From positions 1-41,215 of IMG/VR virus record IMGVR_UViG_3300036884_000017: DNA of 41,215 bases; one strand, given 5' to 3'. Shown one piece after another: positions 7,700-16,757 of this stretch (within the stretch, counting starts at the first letter, position 1; the number at the start of each line of letters is the position of its first letter). Position numbers and translations under genes: made by a program. The notes under the pieces were generated by a model. That model saw nothing but the letters and a program-made list of their open reading frames with translations, made no database searches and was not told the origin of the DNA. This DNA comes from a virus.

Positions 7700-9235
7700 T
7701 TACGCTACCCCGTGCTTGAGTATTGAATAGTAGATATGCGTCGCATCGAACACGTCATATACAAGAATATTCTGCCCGCCCGCAGTAGTTGAGACAGCCG
7801 GCGCGGTGCCGGTTGCTGCTTCGATCCATTGATTACCAAAGGCCAGTGTCGAGGGTGTGCCGTTCTGCGTGATATAGATTGATCCCTTCTGGCACGGCGT
7901 TACGTTCGTCGGATTTGATAGCGTCTGCGCGGTAGTTGCTTGCAGCGTGAGTGTGAAGTTGTTGCCGAGCGATAAGTCGACGGCGACTAGGTTAGAAGCT
8001 ACGGAGAGTGCAACGGGCGCGCCGATCTGGGCTTTTGTCCAGCTATTCACCGTGGCAAGAATCGAGGCCAGAACCGAAGCAATGATGTTCGCGCCGGTAA
8101 TCTTGCGCAGAAGTCCCGATACGCTATCCCACATGCTGAACTCGTCGGCGGCGACAAAGGCCGTCTTGGCGGTAGCCGCGTGCGTCGCCGGGGCGATGAC
8201 GGTGATATCCGCCGTGCCGTTGAAGGCTACACCATCAATGGCCCGCGCCGTGGATAGCGCCGCTGCCGTCGCTGCGCTGCTCGCGGTAAAGGTGAGGCCC
8301 GTTGTGCCTACCGTTATGGCGCCCGAAGTCGTCATAATGTATAGGCGCCCGGCGAGCGTCGCGCCCTCGTCAATGAGCATCGCGCTACCTTCGACTATCT
8401 CCGCCGCTTGATCGTAGTCAGTGGCCCGTGTCCATACTTCGGAGGTGCCGCCCGCGCCTTTCGTCGTTACTGTGTAGATGCCATTCTGCAATGCGGAAGC
8501 TTGGGCAATCATAGCAATGCGGTCATTCAGCGCGGTCGCCGAACCATCGACGGATTGCGAGCCAGTAGCGGTGAACGTGAAGGTCGCGCCGACGCCTAGC
8601 GCGCCATTAGCATACGTGCCGGTTTGCGCGCCGGTAGTCGCCAAGCGGCATGCGCCACGCATGCCAAACCCCGCAGCAGCAGCAGCAGCAGCGGCAGCGC
8701 TTGCGGCGGCGGCATTCGCTTGCGTCGTTGCCGTACTGGCTGACGTGCTGGCATTCGTTGCGCTAGTTGCTGCTGCTGCTGCGCTGGCCGTTAGGATGGA
8801 TAGGTAATCAGCCGGCGACGACGAGCTTGATACCGGCACGACCACAGCGCGGGACATCTTCTCAATAAGCTGCTGCACAAGGATAGTTGCGCGGTCAAGC
8901 GCATCCGAAACGACTTTCGGATTCCACGCGCCGCCGATGGTGAACACCGTCCCTTGCGAGGCGGCGACGTTGCTAGTTATGGTTTCAAGGAAGCCCGCCG
9001 TTGACGGCGCGTTGAGCGTTACCGTCCCGCCTGGATTGGCGTCTTGGTCGGCGTTGAGCGATACGGTGTAGTTTGTCGTCAGCGCAAGCACTGACTCGAC
9101 AGGCGGCGTGGCGAGGTTGGTCTGTGTGACGACAACCTCGCTTGTTGCAAAGCATTTGAAGCCGAAGGCATACGCTGCGCTTATGCCATCGGAAACATAA
9201 GGCCCGGCTTTGCGGGTAGTGGCGGCAACGGTCAT
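7700..9235 (-). CDS. Tail fibre protein, T7-like N-terminus
   Basis: A 511-aa fibre. Residues 1-130 resemble the virion-attachment domain of T7-type fibres (a Y-x-F-x-F core near residues 22-28, NYTVSLNADQ, GGTV). An Ala/Ser/Thr-rich segment (about 150-190) is probably a trimeric coiled-coil stalk, encoded by imperfect GCA/GCG triplet repeats. The remaining beta-rich part ends in a domain that may bind the host surface. The start ATG at 9235 has no clear Shine-Dalgarno. A TGCACGTATT motif lies about 50 bp upstream. Confidence 0.85.
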   Translation of the reverse strand: MTVAATTRKAGPYVSDGISAAYAFGFKCFATSEVVVTQTNLATPPVESVLALTTNYTVSLNADQDANPGGTVTLNAPSTAGFLETITSNVAASQGTVFTIGGAWNPKVVSDALDRATILVQQLIEKMSRAVVVPVSSSSSPADYLSILTASAAAAATSATNASTSASTATTQANAAAASAAAAAAAAAGFGMRGACRLATTGAQTGTYANGALGVGATFTFTATGSQSVDGSATALNDRIAMIAQASALQNGIYTVTTKGAGGTSEVWTRATDYDQAAEIVEGSAMLIDEGATLAGRLYIMTTSGAITVGTTGLTFTASSAATAAALSTARAIDGVAFNGTADITVIAPATHAATAKTAFVAADEFSMWDSVSGLLRKITGANIIASVLASILATVNSWTKAQIGAPVALSVASNLVAVDLSLGNNFTLTLQATTAQTLSNPTNVTPCQKGSIYITQNGTPSTLAFGNQWIEAATGTAPAVSTTAGGQNILVYDVFDATHIYYSILKHGVA

Positions 9236-9283
9236 GGGGCTAGCCTATCATTGGTAGATGCAATTTTCAAGGAGATGCGCGCG

Positions 9284-9295
9284 AATACGTGCATC
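9284..9295 (-). promoter_or_regulatory. Junction motif, site A (TGCACGTA core)
   Basis: The minus strand reads GATGCACGTATT here, overlapping the stop codon of the large ejection protein gene and lying 48 bp upstream of the tail fibre start. It is one of five similar sites, all leftward and all at gene junctions. Confidence 0.5.
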
Positions 9296-12200
9296 AGTGA
9301 TGTACTTCGGCGTTGCCGCTCATCAGCCCGCGCAGCCATTCGCCGACAGTGTGCGGCGACTGCTCGCCGGTATTAACGTCATAGATAAATTGCGTCGACG
9401 CACCGAACTGCCCCAAGCCAGGAAGTAGCAAGCCCGCCGCGTTGCCGACTGCTTTGACCGGCGCCTTGACAGGCTCGCCCGCAGCGCCTTTGACGACAGC
9501 CTTGCCCGCTTTGAACGTGTCGGTAAGGGCGCGTATCCACGGCGGCATGCCGGCGCTCTCGCGGCCTTCCACGAGCGCGGAGAAAGCCTCGCGCACCATC
9601 GGCACCGTGCCAGCCATTTCGCCTGCGATATTCTTGCCCGCCCACACCCACCAAGGCTGCTCGTCCACCTTGGGGCCGAAGGTGATGTAGCCCGCCATCA
9701 GTGCCGGAACGACTTGCGCGAACAGATACCGCGCCAGCAGTTCGGGCTTGCCGAAGCCGTTGGCGTGCAGCAGCTTGTCAAGGGCGTCAACTTGCTGGCC
9801 GTATGCGTTGTTCATAAAGCCGTGCAGTATCGTGAGCTGCTTAAGCACCTCGCTGCGGTTGTTGATAAGGTTGGAGCGTCCCGCCTCTATGTTAGTACCG
9901 TGGGCTTCGCGCACCACGCTATCCGCCCACTTCGCGGCGTCGGCGGCGTTCATGGGTTTGCCAGTGCCGCCAAGCCGAACGGGTACGCCTTCCGTGGTCG
10001 CCCAATCGTAGGCGGCGTGAAAGGTCGGCACGGCGGTAAAGAAGTCCATGTACGCGACGCCAGCATGCCCAAAGCGCTCGGCTTTCGCGTGAATGCTCTC
10101 GGGCTCCATCAGGCTCGCTACCTTCTCGGATAGGTCGCGGTCTTGCTGTTGCTGCCGTGCACGAATCTCGGGACTCTTGGCGAGCGCTTCGATTACTTGT
10201 GCGCTGTGGTTGGTTGCCATATCCTTGACGCGCGCCGCGAAATACTTTTCGCCGCCGCCCGAGAGGTAGCCCAGGCTCTTAGCGCCAGCACTGCCGCCGT
10301 GATTGAACATGGTGCTGATGCGGAAGGCAATGCCGTTGGCCACTACAGCGCGGCGGGTAGAGGCCAGGATCGCCGTTAGCTTGCTGCTGCGCTCGTCGCC
10401 GACTTCGCCATTTACGATGCGGCCCAGCCAGTCGCCCAGGGCTTTGTACTCCTCGTGGCCGTAAGTGCGCTCGAACTGTTTGCGAAAGTCGGAATGCACG
10501 TAGAGCTTGTGAGAATCAATGATCGCCTCGCGGTAAGCCAGATCGCGCAGGGTGTCGCTGATGGCCTTCTCGGTGGCGTGCCAATCGAGGTCAACAAAGT
10601 CGTGGTATCCCGTCGCGCGGGCATTCAAGCTGCCATTGGTCGTCGTATCGGCGCGGTAGTAATTCCGATTGAATAATCCTTCGGCGGGGTTGACAAGTTC
10701 CGCGTCGGCCTTGCGGCGCCCAAGCTTTGAGCGAATCGGATCGTACTTAACGGGCGCGTACCATCCCGGCATTTCGCCGAACTTGGTTTGGAAGGCGCGG
10801 GGTTCTATCTTCTCGGGCGAGGCGTTGCCCAGCCGTTTATTCATGGCAACCATTTCAGGCCAATGTGCGCCCGCCGCTTCGCCAAGTATTCGGGTTGCTT
10901 GCCAATCCTGCTCGCGCATGTTGTCGTGCAATGCCTTCCAAACCTCTACCGGGTTCCAGCGCATGCCATTCACAAGCTTGTCGAAGTTGGATTCGTTGCC
11001 GACGTGCAAGGCGATGCCGATTAGATCGCCGCGAGTAAGGCGGCGCTTTTGCGGAACGTCAAGCGAGTTATCCAGCAAGTTGTGATTCTCGACTATCTCA
11101 TGCAACGACTTCTGCCAATCGGTGCCTAGCTTCTCGGCTTCGGCGCGGAAGTGTTTGGATACCTCGCGGCTCATATCAAGGAAGTGGTAATTGGCGGCGA
11201 AGACAGGCTCAAACAGAGCACGGTGAAAAGGCCCAAGCACTTCGTGCATGTCGTAGCGGTTTGCCTTCTGGCTCTGCGGCAACATCTCGCCGAAGGCCGT
11301 AGCGCGCAAGCCCGAGGCAAGACGATCCAGGGCGACGCGGTAGAGCGGATCGACGCCACGGCGCGGGCGCTCGGCGAGTTGCGCGTCGGTGAACTTCTCG
11401 CCGCGCTCTTGCATCTTGACTATCATCTCGTCGGCCATCGCCTTGACGGCGACGCGCTGCCCGTCAATGGTCATCATCTTGCGCTCTTTGCCGAGGTGTT
11501 CCAGCGTGCGCAGCGTATCCATGAAGCCGCGCGCTTGCTCTACCGTCATCTCCTTAAACGGCATACGCACGGCGGCGTTAAGCATGTCGGGCGTGATGTT
11601 CGGCGAGTAGCCTAGCGCGGTTTGCGATTCGGCCCATTGCTGCAAGTTCTGCACCTCGCGCGTTTCGCCTGTCGGCGGATTCACGCGGAACTCGAAGCGG
11701 TCAAGCAAGTCGGCGATTTGCTCGCGGATATCAGGATCAATCTTTTTGAGTACCGATTCTTTGCTAAACCGTTTGACATACTGCGCGATGCGCCGCGCGC
11801 CGTCTTGCGCTTCGCGTGCGGCTTTCGCTAGTTGGTTGTTGAGCAATGCCGCTCGCTGGGCCTGTACCGCGCCTTCGGTATCCTTGGGCGCGAGCTTGAC
11901 GATAGCCTTATTGGCTTTGGCTTCCGCCGCTTCGTACTGCTTCGGATTAACGTCTTTGAGTTGCTTCGCGGCGATGCTCGCGTCAGCGGCTTCCTTGGCG
12001 CCCTTCTGCAACTGGCGCGCGGGTATCGGCGACTTCGAGAGAATCTTTAAGCCCGTTGCCATGAACTTAGCGCGAGCCTCGTTGTGTATCGCGGCTTCGG
12101 CAGCGCGTTCGATAGCGTCAGGGCTGGATAGCTCGCCGTGCTCCTCAAGCATGCGCTTATCGGTGAGGCCCGCGATTTTGCTTTCCTTGCTCTCGCCTGC

Positions 12201-15200
12201 GGCCAATTCGCGGATAAGGTGGTCGCCCGAACGGAAGCCGAACATCTCGGCAGCAACGTCGGGCGGCATACCTTCCGGCGAGGTCATGCCGCGCAGCTTG
12301 GCGAGGTCAGGGCGGTCTAACGAGCCTTCGGGGTACATCGCCTTCACCTCGTCGGTGTTGAGCTTGTAGCCCTTCTCGGCTTTAATCTCCTCGCCGTTGA
12401 TAGTTGCCTCGCCGGCTTTCAGCCAGCGGCGTGCTTGCTCGATAGGCTCCTTGGCGACTTCCTTCTCGACTTCGGCTTTGATCTTGTCGCGGGCTTCCTT
12501 GGCCTCGCGCTGCACGGCTTTCATGGCGCGCGACTTCGCGCCCGATAACCATTTCATGTCACGAATAGAGCGCGATTGCATATCGCTAATGGCGTCTTCC
12601 GTCGCGCTCTGATGTGCGGCCAGTAGCTCGGCATACTGGCCGGCATCTACGCCGGCTTTGGCGGCTTCCTCCGCGCTATCGAATGGCATCTTGTAGCCGC
12701 GTGCCTGCTCGGCTTCCTTGATGGCCGATTCGCTGGCTACCATACGATCCATGACGCCGCGTACTTCGGGCGATAGCTCGTAGCCTTGGCCGACAAAGTT
12801 CTTGTAGACATTGACGAGCCAGGAGCGAAAGCGCGAAAAGAGGGGTTGCAGTTCGGGCGTAGGCGCTTTGCCTTCCCGCAAGTAGGTTTCAAAGCCCTGC
12901 GCAAATTGCTCGTGATACTGCACCTTGTCGGCGAAGTCCATGCCGTGCCACTCGGCGGCGTCTTTGAGGCCGAACCACTTGGCGAGCGCTTCGATATCTG
13001 CATGCACTTGCGGGCTGGCGTCGGGCTGCTCGGCCATGTGGGTCAGCACTTCAATATTGAAATGGCCCATCTCGTGCAGGAAGGTTGAGAGGTCGGCTTT
13101 TTCCAGCAAGGAGATAACCGTATGATCTTTGGTGAGGTCGTCGCCGAAAGTGATCTTGCCGCGAGCGGTGTCTTGGCTAGGTTGGTGCAAGATGTTCGGG
13201 TCGTTGGCGTCGAACGTGCCGCGATTGCCGATAGCGCTTTTGATTTGCGTCGGGTCGAAAGCGACGTAGTGCACCGTACTTTCGTGCATGCCGTCCATGC
13301 TCTTGCCTTGTGCGCGCTCCGTTCCAAACTTAGTATTTACCGTTTGGTCAATTACTCCGTCATACCCGATTTGCTCAAGCGCTTTGCGGATAATCTCTTT
13401 GGAGGCAAGGGCGCCGCTATCATTTTCGTAGTCGGCGGCGTACTGCAACCCCTCGGATTCTGACAGGATGCGGATAGCATCGGAAGCCTTTAGCCCTTCA
13501 TAGGCCGCTTCGTACAAGTCGCTAATCGCTTGTTCTATCTTGTGATCGCCGTATCGCTCGTCGCTCGCCACGTCACGCAACGCATCGATAAGCTCGACAA
13601 GCTTGCCCTGTGGCTCGCCATATTCGTCGGTTGCTTCGTCGTAGTGGCTTTCCAGATCGAAGAATGTTTCATGCTCGCCGCCCAGCACTACCGGCTTATC
13701 GAGGCGCACCCATACCGGCATTGCCATGCCTTGATGCTCAACGGCAAGCTGCTGCTTTGCTTCGGCGATAACTTCGGGGTCGGAGTAATCCCTATCGGTA
13801 TCGCCCGCAATGCGCTCGGCGAGCAATTGAATGCGCTGCGTCAAATCCGGCCCCTCACCCGCATAGTTGTGGCTAACATCTTCCGGCGTGTTGGTGAAGT
13901 AGAAGCCACCGCCCAAGTTGCTCTCAATATTCGCGCGGGCCTTGTTGAAGGTGTCGAAGTCGCCCGTTGTGCCGTGCAGCGCTTGCACGACTACCGGCTT
14001 GCCGTCTGCGAACTCGACGGCGTGCGAATCGTCCAGGGTAACTACTTCATTGCCATGCGACCACGCCTTAAATTCTGGCGTTTCAGTTTGTGGCTGGCTA
14101 GGCTGCAAGTAAGTATCGCGCTCCTTCTGGCTAACCGGCGTGCCGTCCTTGTGCGTCAGCTTAATAATGCTATCGTCAAATACAACATGGTTGCGGGTTT
14201 TCTGCTCGTCGCCGCTACCGCGTGAAAAAGCGTCGTTGTAGTTCAAGCCTTTTATGCCGATGGAAGATAGGTAATCGCTAGCTTTCTTATCCGACTCGGC
14301 GCCTCGTCTCCCGCCAGTTGCCGCGCGGTGCGCGTCGGATATCCCCGCTGAAATCATGTTGTAGATATCTTGCCCAGTGCGCTGCGGAGCAACGCCTTCT
14401 ATCGTGCCTTCTGGGTGGTGTATCACGGCAAGCGCTTTTTGCACCCCTTCCGGCTGCTCCGATAGCGGCTTATCCCAATCAAGAAAATTCGCCATATGCT
14501 CGTCGGGAATATCGACTTGATAGACGCTACCCGGCGCTTTCTTCCCCAAATCCCCAAGCTTAACTGCCCGAGCTAGGTCGTCAAGCTTGTCCTCAAAGCT
14601 AAGAGGCGCATCAGGAAAAAGGCGGCGCGAAATACGTAGCACGGCTTCGGCGCGTTGGTCTGCGCTCTTGCCTTCTAAGCCATACGCCGTGTTGGCGTGC
14701 CGCACTACTTCCTCGGGGTCTACTTTGGTGTAGTCGCTTGTCTTAATCGGCGCAGCGACTTTGCCCTTGTACGTCGCTTGCTGCTCTAGCCCGTGGCGCT
14801 GTATGCCGAGTGACTTAGCATAGCCCTCCGCCACCTTCGGATTCTCCGCGAAGTACAACCCATGCCCGTAGGCTTGCGCTCCTTCCCCCGTGCCGATAGC
14901 GTCGCTGCTGAATTTGTCGAAGTCGTGCGGGCTTCCGTGGTACGCGGGTTGTTGCAACCCCCTACCCCGCTCCTGCCCGCCCACCACGGCGTTAATGTCA
15001 AGCGGATAATTGACATAGTGCTGTTCGGGTGTGACGCCGTGGCGCGAAGCCATCGCCTCGTTGCTCGCAGAAGCCAGCGCGGCGTAAGCGCGATTGACGG
15101 CGGTAGGAAAGCGCCCTGCCGCTTCGAGTTGCGCGAGATATTCTTTCTCTACGTTCTTGGCTGATTCTTTCCAGGCGTCATCGTTCGCCTTGTCGCCGAT

Positions 15201-16757
15201 TACCTTCTGCGTCGCGTCTTGGAATTGCTTGACCTGCTCCTGATAGAACTCCTGCGCTTCGGCATAGGTCTTGCCATCGGGCGAGGTCTTGAGATGGGGC
15301 AGCAGCGCGGCGTCGGCATCGCTGCCGGCTATCTTCGTCGCATAGTCGGCGGTCGGTATCCGCACGTCGCCTTGCGCTTCTAGCGCTTCTTTCATCTGCG
15401 CAGCGACTTCGGGCATCTGTTCCCGCAGCTTGTCGGCGGTAATGCCTGACTTGTCCAGTGCATCGGCGAACTTCTGCCCGTCGACATACACGTTGGCAAG
15501 GTTGCCGTCTTCGGTGACGTTCTGCATGTACTGCCGGAAGCCTGCGGGATCGTTCTTGCGGAACTCGTTAGCAGTCGCCAATTGGCTGATAGCGGTGAAC
15601 GTGCCGAACATGGCTTGCGCGTCTTCGGCCTTTGCCATGTCGACGTAGTGCTGGCGCACGGCGTCGTAGCTGCTGGGCATCTCGTGCGGCCCAGCCAAGC
15701 CGCCGAAGATCGAACCGGACAGCGCCGATAGCAGGCGATCCTCGGGCGCAGGCTCGGGCTGCTCAACGCCTGCGGCGCGCATGATGCTGCGGCTTGCCTC
15801 GTCCAGCGTAAGGCCGGATACCGCGCCTGCGCCTAGCCGGAAAGCGAGGTTGCCAGGAGTGGCGAACGGCACCACGCCGCCGAGGGTGTTGGTCACATAG
15901 CTGGCGACGCCGGCTTTGAGCGACAGGCCAAAGTTACCCGTTGATTGATACACCTCTTGGAAGGTCTGATCTGCCGCGCTGGCTGCGGGTACGGTCATCG
16001 CCTGCGTGCCACGCGCGACGTGCGCGCCTACCATCGCGGCGACGCTCGCCCCCGCTTCGGGAATAGCCGACTCGCCGCCCGTGGCGATGGCCTGCGACAC
16101 GAGGCCAAGCGTTGAACCTAGCATCTCGGTCGCTTTATGCCAGAAGTCGGGATTCTTCTCGGCAGGGAACATCTGCGCGTAGTCCTGCCCGAAAAACTTG
16201 GCAGCAGCAAAGCCAGGGTTAGGCAGCGTCGCGTCGGGCGAGGCCAATTGCAGCAACTCGTTGATACCGGCGATGGGCAAGCCAGCGGCCATGCCTACCT
16301 TCTCGAAGACAGGGCCGACACTGCGCCCGAAGGCCTGCACCACGGAGCCTATCGTGTCGTTGACTCTCTCGGCGGGCGACTTGGTTGCTTTCTCAAGCGC
16401 GACGGTGTTGGGCAAGTCGCTTGCCACTACGTTCGCTAGGTGCGGGTCTTGGTTGAGCGAGGCTTGCAGCGTCGGTGCTTGCGTCAATAGTTCGCGCGCA
16501 TTCTCCGTCGCCATGCGCTGACGGAATTCGTCGGGGAACTTATCAACGACTTCGGGCGTCGTGTTGTATCGCTTGGCGAGCATGCGATTCGCGCCGGCCC
16601 TGTCGGGATTGGCATCGACTGCCGTGCCGAGGGACATCGCCGCTTGCGCGCGTTGGTTCTGCGCGGCTTGGGCAAGCTGTTCGGCGGCATCGTCGTAGGG
16701 GTTGCTGCTCTGTTCCTGCGGCCCAAGCAATCCTACTACATCGTCATAGCCGCTCAT
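9294..16757 (-). CDS. Giant internal virion/ejection polyvalent protein (two ART modules and a zinc peptidase motif)
   Basis: A 2487-aa protein in the place of T7 gp16, probably packaged and ejected into the host. Around residues 600-850 is an ADP-ribosyltransferase-like module (YHGSPHDFDKF, GHGLYFAENP, NHVVFDDSII). A second one spans about 925-1190 (LHGTTGDFDTF, GGGFYFTNTPEDV, HYVAFDPTQIKSAIG). At about 1225 is HEMGH, an HExxH zinc-peptidase motif. Long helical, charged segments follow, then a C-terminal half (about 1650-2487) conserved in style with podovirus ejection proteins. Such combinations are known as polyvalent proteins. Its ATG overlaps the 593-aa gene stop. Enzyme activity is inferred, not shown. 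Confidence 0.87.
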   Translation of the reverse strand: MSGYDDVVGLLGPQEQSSNPYDDAAEQLAQAAQNQRAQAAMSLGTAVDANPDRAGANRMLAKRYNTTPEVVDKFPDEFRQRMATENARELLTQAPTLQASLNQDPHLANVVASDLPNTVALEKATKSPAERVNDTIGSVVQAFGRSVGPVFEKVGMAAGLPIAGINELLQLASPDATLPNPGFAAAKFFGQDYAQMFPAEKNPDFWHKATEMLGSTLGLVSQAIATGGESAIPEAGASVAAMVGAHVARGTQAMTVPAASAADQTFQEVYQSTGNFGLSLKAGVASYVTNTLGGVVPFATPGNLAFRLGAGAVSGLTLDEASRSIMRAAGVEQPEPAPEDRLLSALSGSIFGGLAGPHEMPSSYDAVRQHYVDMAKAEDAQAMFGTFTAISQLATANEFRKNDPAGFRQYMQNVTEDGNLANVYVDGQKFADALDKSGITADKLREQMPEVAAQMKEALEAQGDVRIPTADYATKIAGSDADAALLPHLKTSPDGKTYAEAQEFYQEQVKQFQDATQKVIGDKANDDAWKESAKNVEKEYLAQLEAAGRFPTAVNRAYAALASASNEAMASRHGVTPEQHYVNYPLDINAVVGGQERGRGLQQPAYHGSPHDFDKFSSDAIGTGEGAQAYGHGLYFAENPKVAEGYAKSLGIQRHGLEQQATYKGKVAAPIKTSDYTKVDPEEVVRHANTAYGLEGKSADQRAEAVLRISRRLFPDAPLSFEDKLDDLARAVKLGDLGKKAPGSVYQVDIPDEHMANFLDWDKPLSEQPEGVQKALAVIHHPEGTIEGVAPQRTGQDIYNMISAGISDAHRAATGGRRGAESDKKASDYLSSIGIKGLNYNDAFSRGSGDEQKTRNHVVFDDSIIKLTHKDGTPVSQKERDTYLQPSQPQTETPEFKAWSHGNEVVTLDDSHAVEFADGKPVVVQALHGTTGDFDTFNKARANIESNLGGGFYFTNTPEDVSHNYAGEGPDLTQRIQLLAERIAGDTDRDYSDPEVIAEAKQQLAVEHQGMAMPVWVRLDKPVVLGGEHETFFDLESHYDEATDEYGEPQGKLVELIDALRDVASDERYGDHKIEQAISDLYEAAYEGLKASDAIRILSESEGLQYAADYENDSGALASKEIIRKALEQIGYDGVIDQTVNTKFGTERAQGKSMDGMHESTVHYVAFDPTQIKSAIGNRGTFDANDPNILHQPSQDTARGKITFGDDLTKDHTVISLLEKADLSTFLHEMGHFNIEVLTHMAEQPDASPQVHADIEALAKWFGLKDAAEWHGMDFADKVQYHEQFAQGFETYLREGKAPTPELQPLFSRFRSWLVNVYKNFVGQGYELSPEVRGVMDRMVASESAIKEAEQARGYKMPFDSAEEAAKAGVDAGQYAELLAAHQSATEDAISDMQSRSIRDMKWLSGAKSRAMKAVQREAKEARDKIKAEVEKEVAKEPIEQARRWLKAGEATINGEEIKAEKGYKLNTDEVKAMYPEGSLDRPDLAKLRGMTSPEGMPPDVAAEMFGFRSGDHLIRELAAGESKESKIAGLTDKRMLEEHGELSSPDAIERAAEAAIHNEARAKFMATGLKILSKSPIPARQLQKGAKEAADASIAAKQLKDVNPKQYEAAEAKANKAIVKLAPKDTEGAVQAQRAALLNNQLAKAAREAQDGARRIAQYVKRFSKESVLKKIDPDIREQIADLLDRFEFRVNPPTGETREVQNLQQWAESQTALGYSPNITPDMLNAAVRMPFKEMTVEQARGFMDTLRTLEHLGKERKMMTIDGQRVAVKAMADEMIVKMQERGEKFTDAQLAERPRRGVDPLYRVALDRLASGLRATAFGEMLPQSQKANRYDMHEVLGPFHRALFEPVFAANYHFLDMSREVSKHFRAEAEKLGTDWQKSLHEIVENHNLLDNSLDVPQKRRLTRGDLIGIALHVGNESNFDKLVNGMRWNPVEVWKALHDNMREQDWQATRILGEAAGAHWPEMVAMNKRLGNASPEKIEPRAFQTKFGEMPGWYAPVKYDPIRSKLGRRKADAELVNPAEGLFNRNYYRADTTTNGSLNARATGYHDFVDLDWHATEKAISDTLRDLAYREAIIDSHKLYVHSDFRKQFERTYGHEEYKALGDWLGRIVNGEVGDERSSKLTAILASTRRAVVANGIAFRISTMFNHGGSAGAKSLGYLSGGGEKYFAARVKDMATNHSAQVIEALAKSPEIRARQQQQDRDLSEKVASLMEPESIHAKAERFGHAGVAYMDFFTAVPTFHAAYDWATTEGVPVRLGGTGKPMNAADAAKWADSVVREAHGTNIEAGRSNLINNRSEVLKQLTILHGFMNNAYGQQVDALDKLLHANGFGKPELLARYLFAQVVPALMAGYITFGPKVDEQPWWVWAGKNIAGEMAGTVPMVREAFSALVEGRESAGMPPWIRALTDTFKAGKAVVKGAAGEPVKAPVKAVGNAAGLLLPGLGQFGASTQFIYDVNTGEQSPHTVGEWLRGLMSGNAEVHH

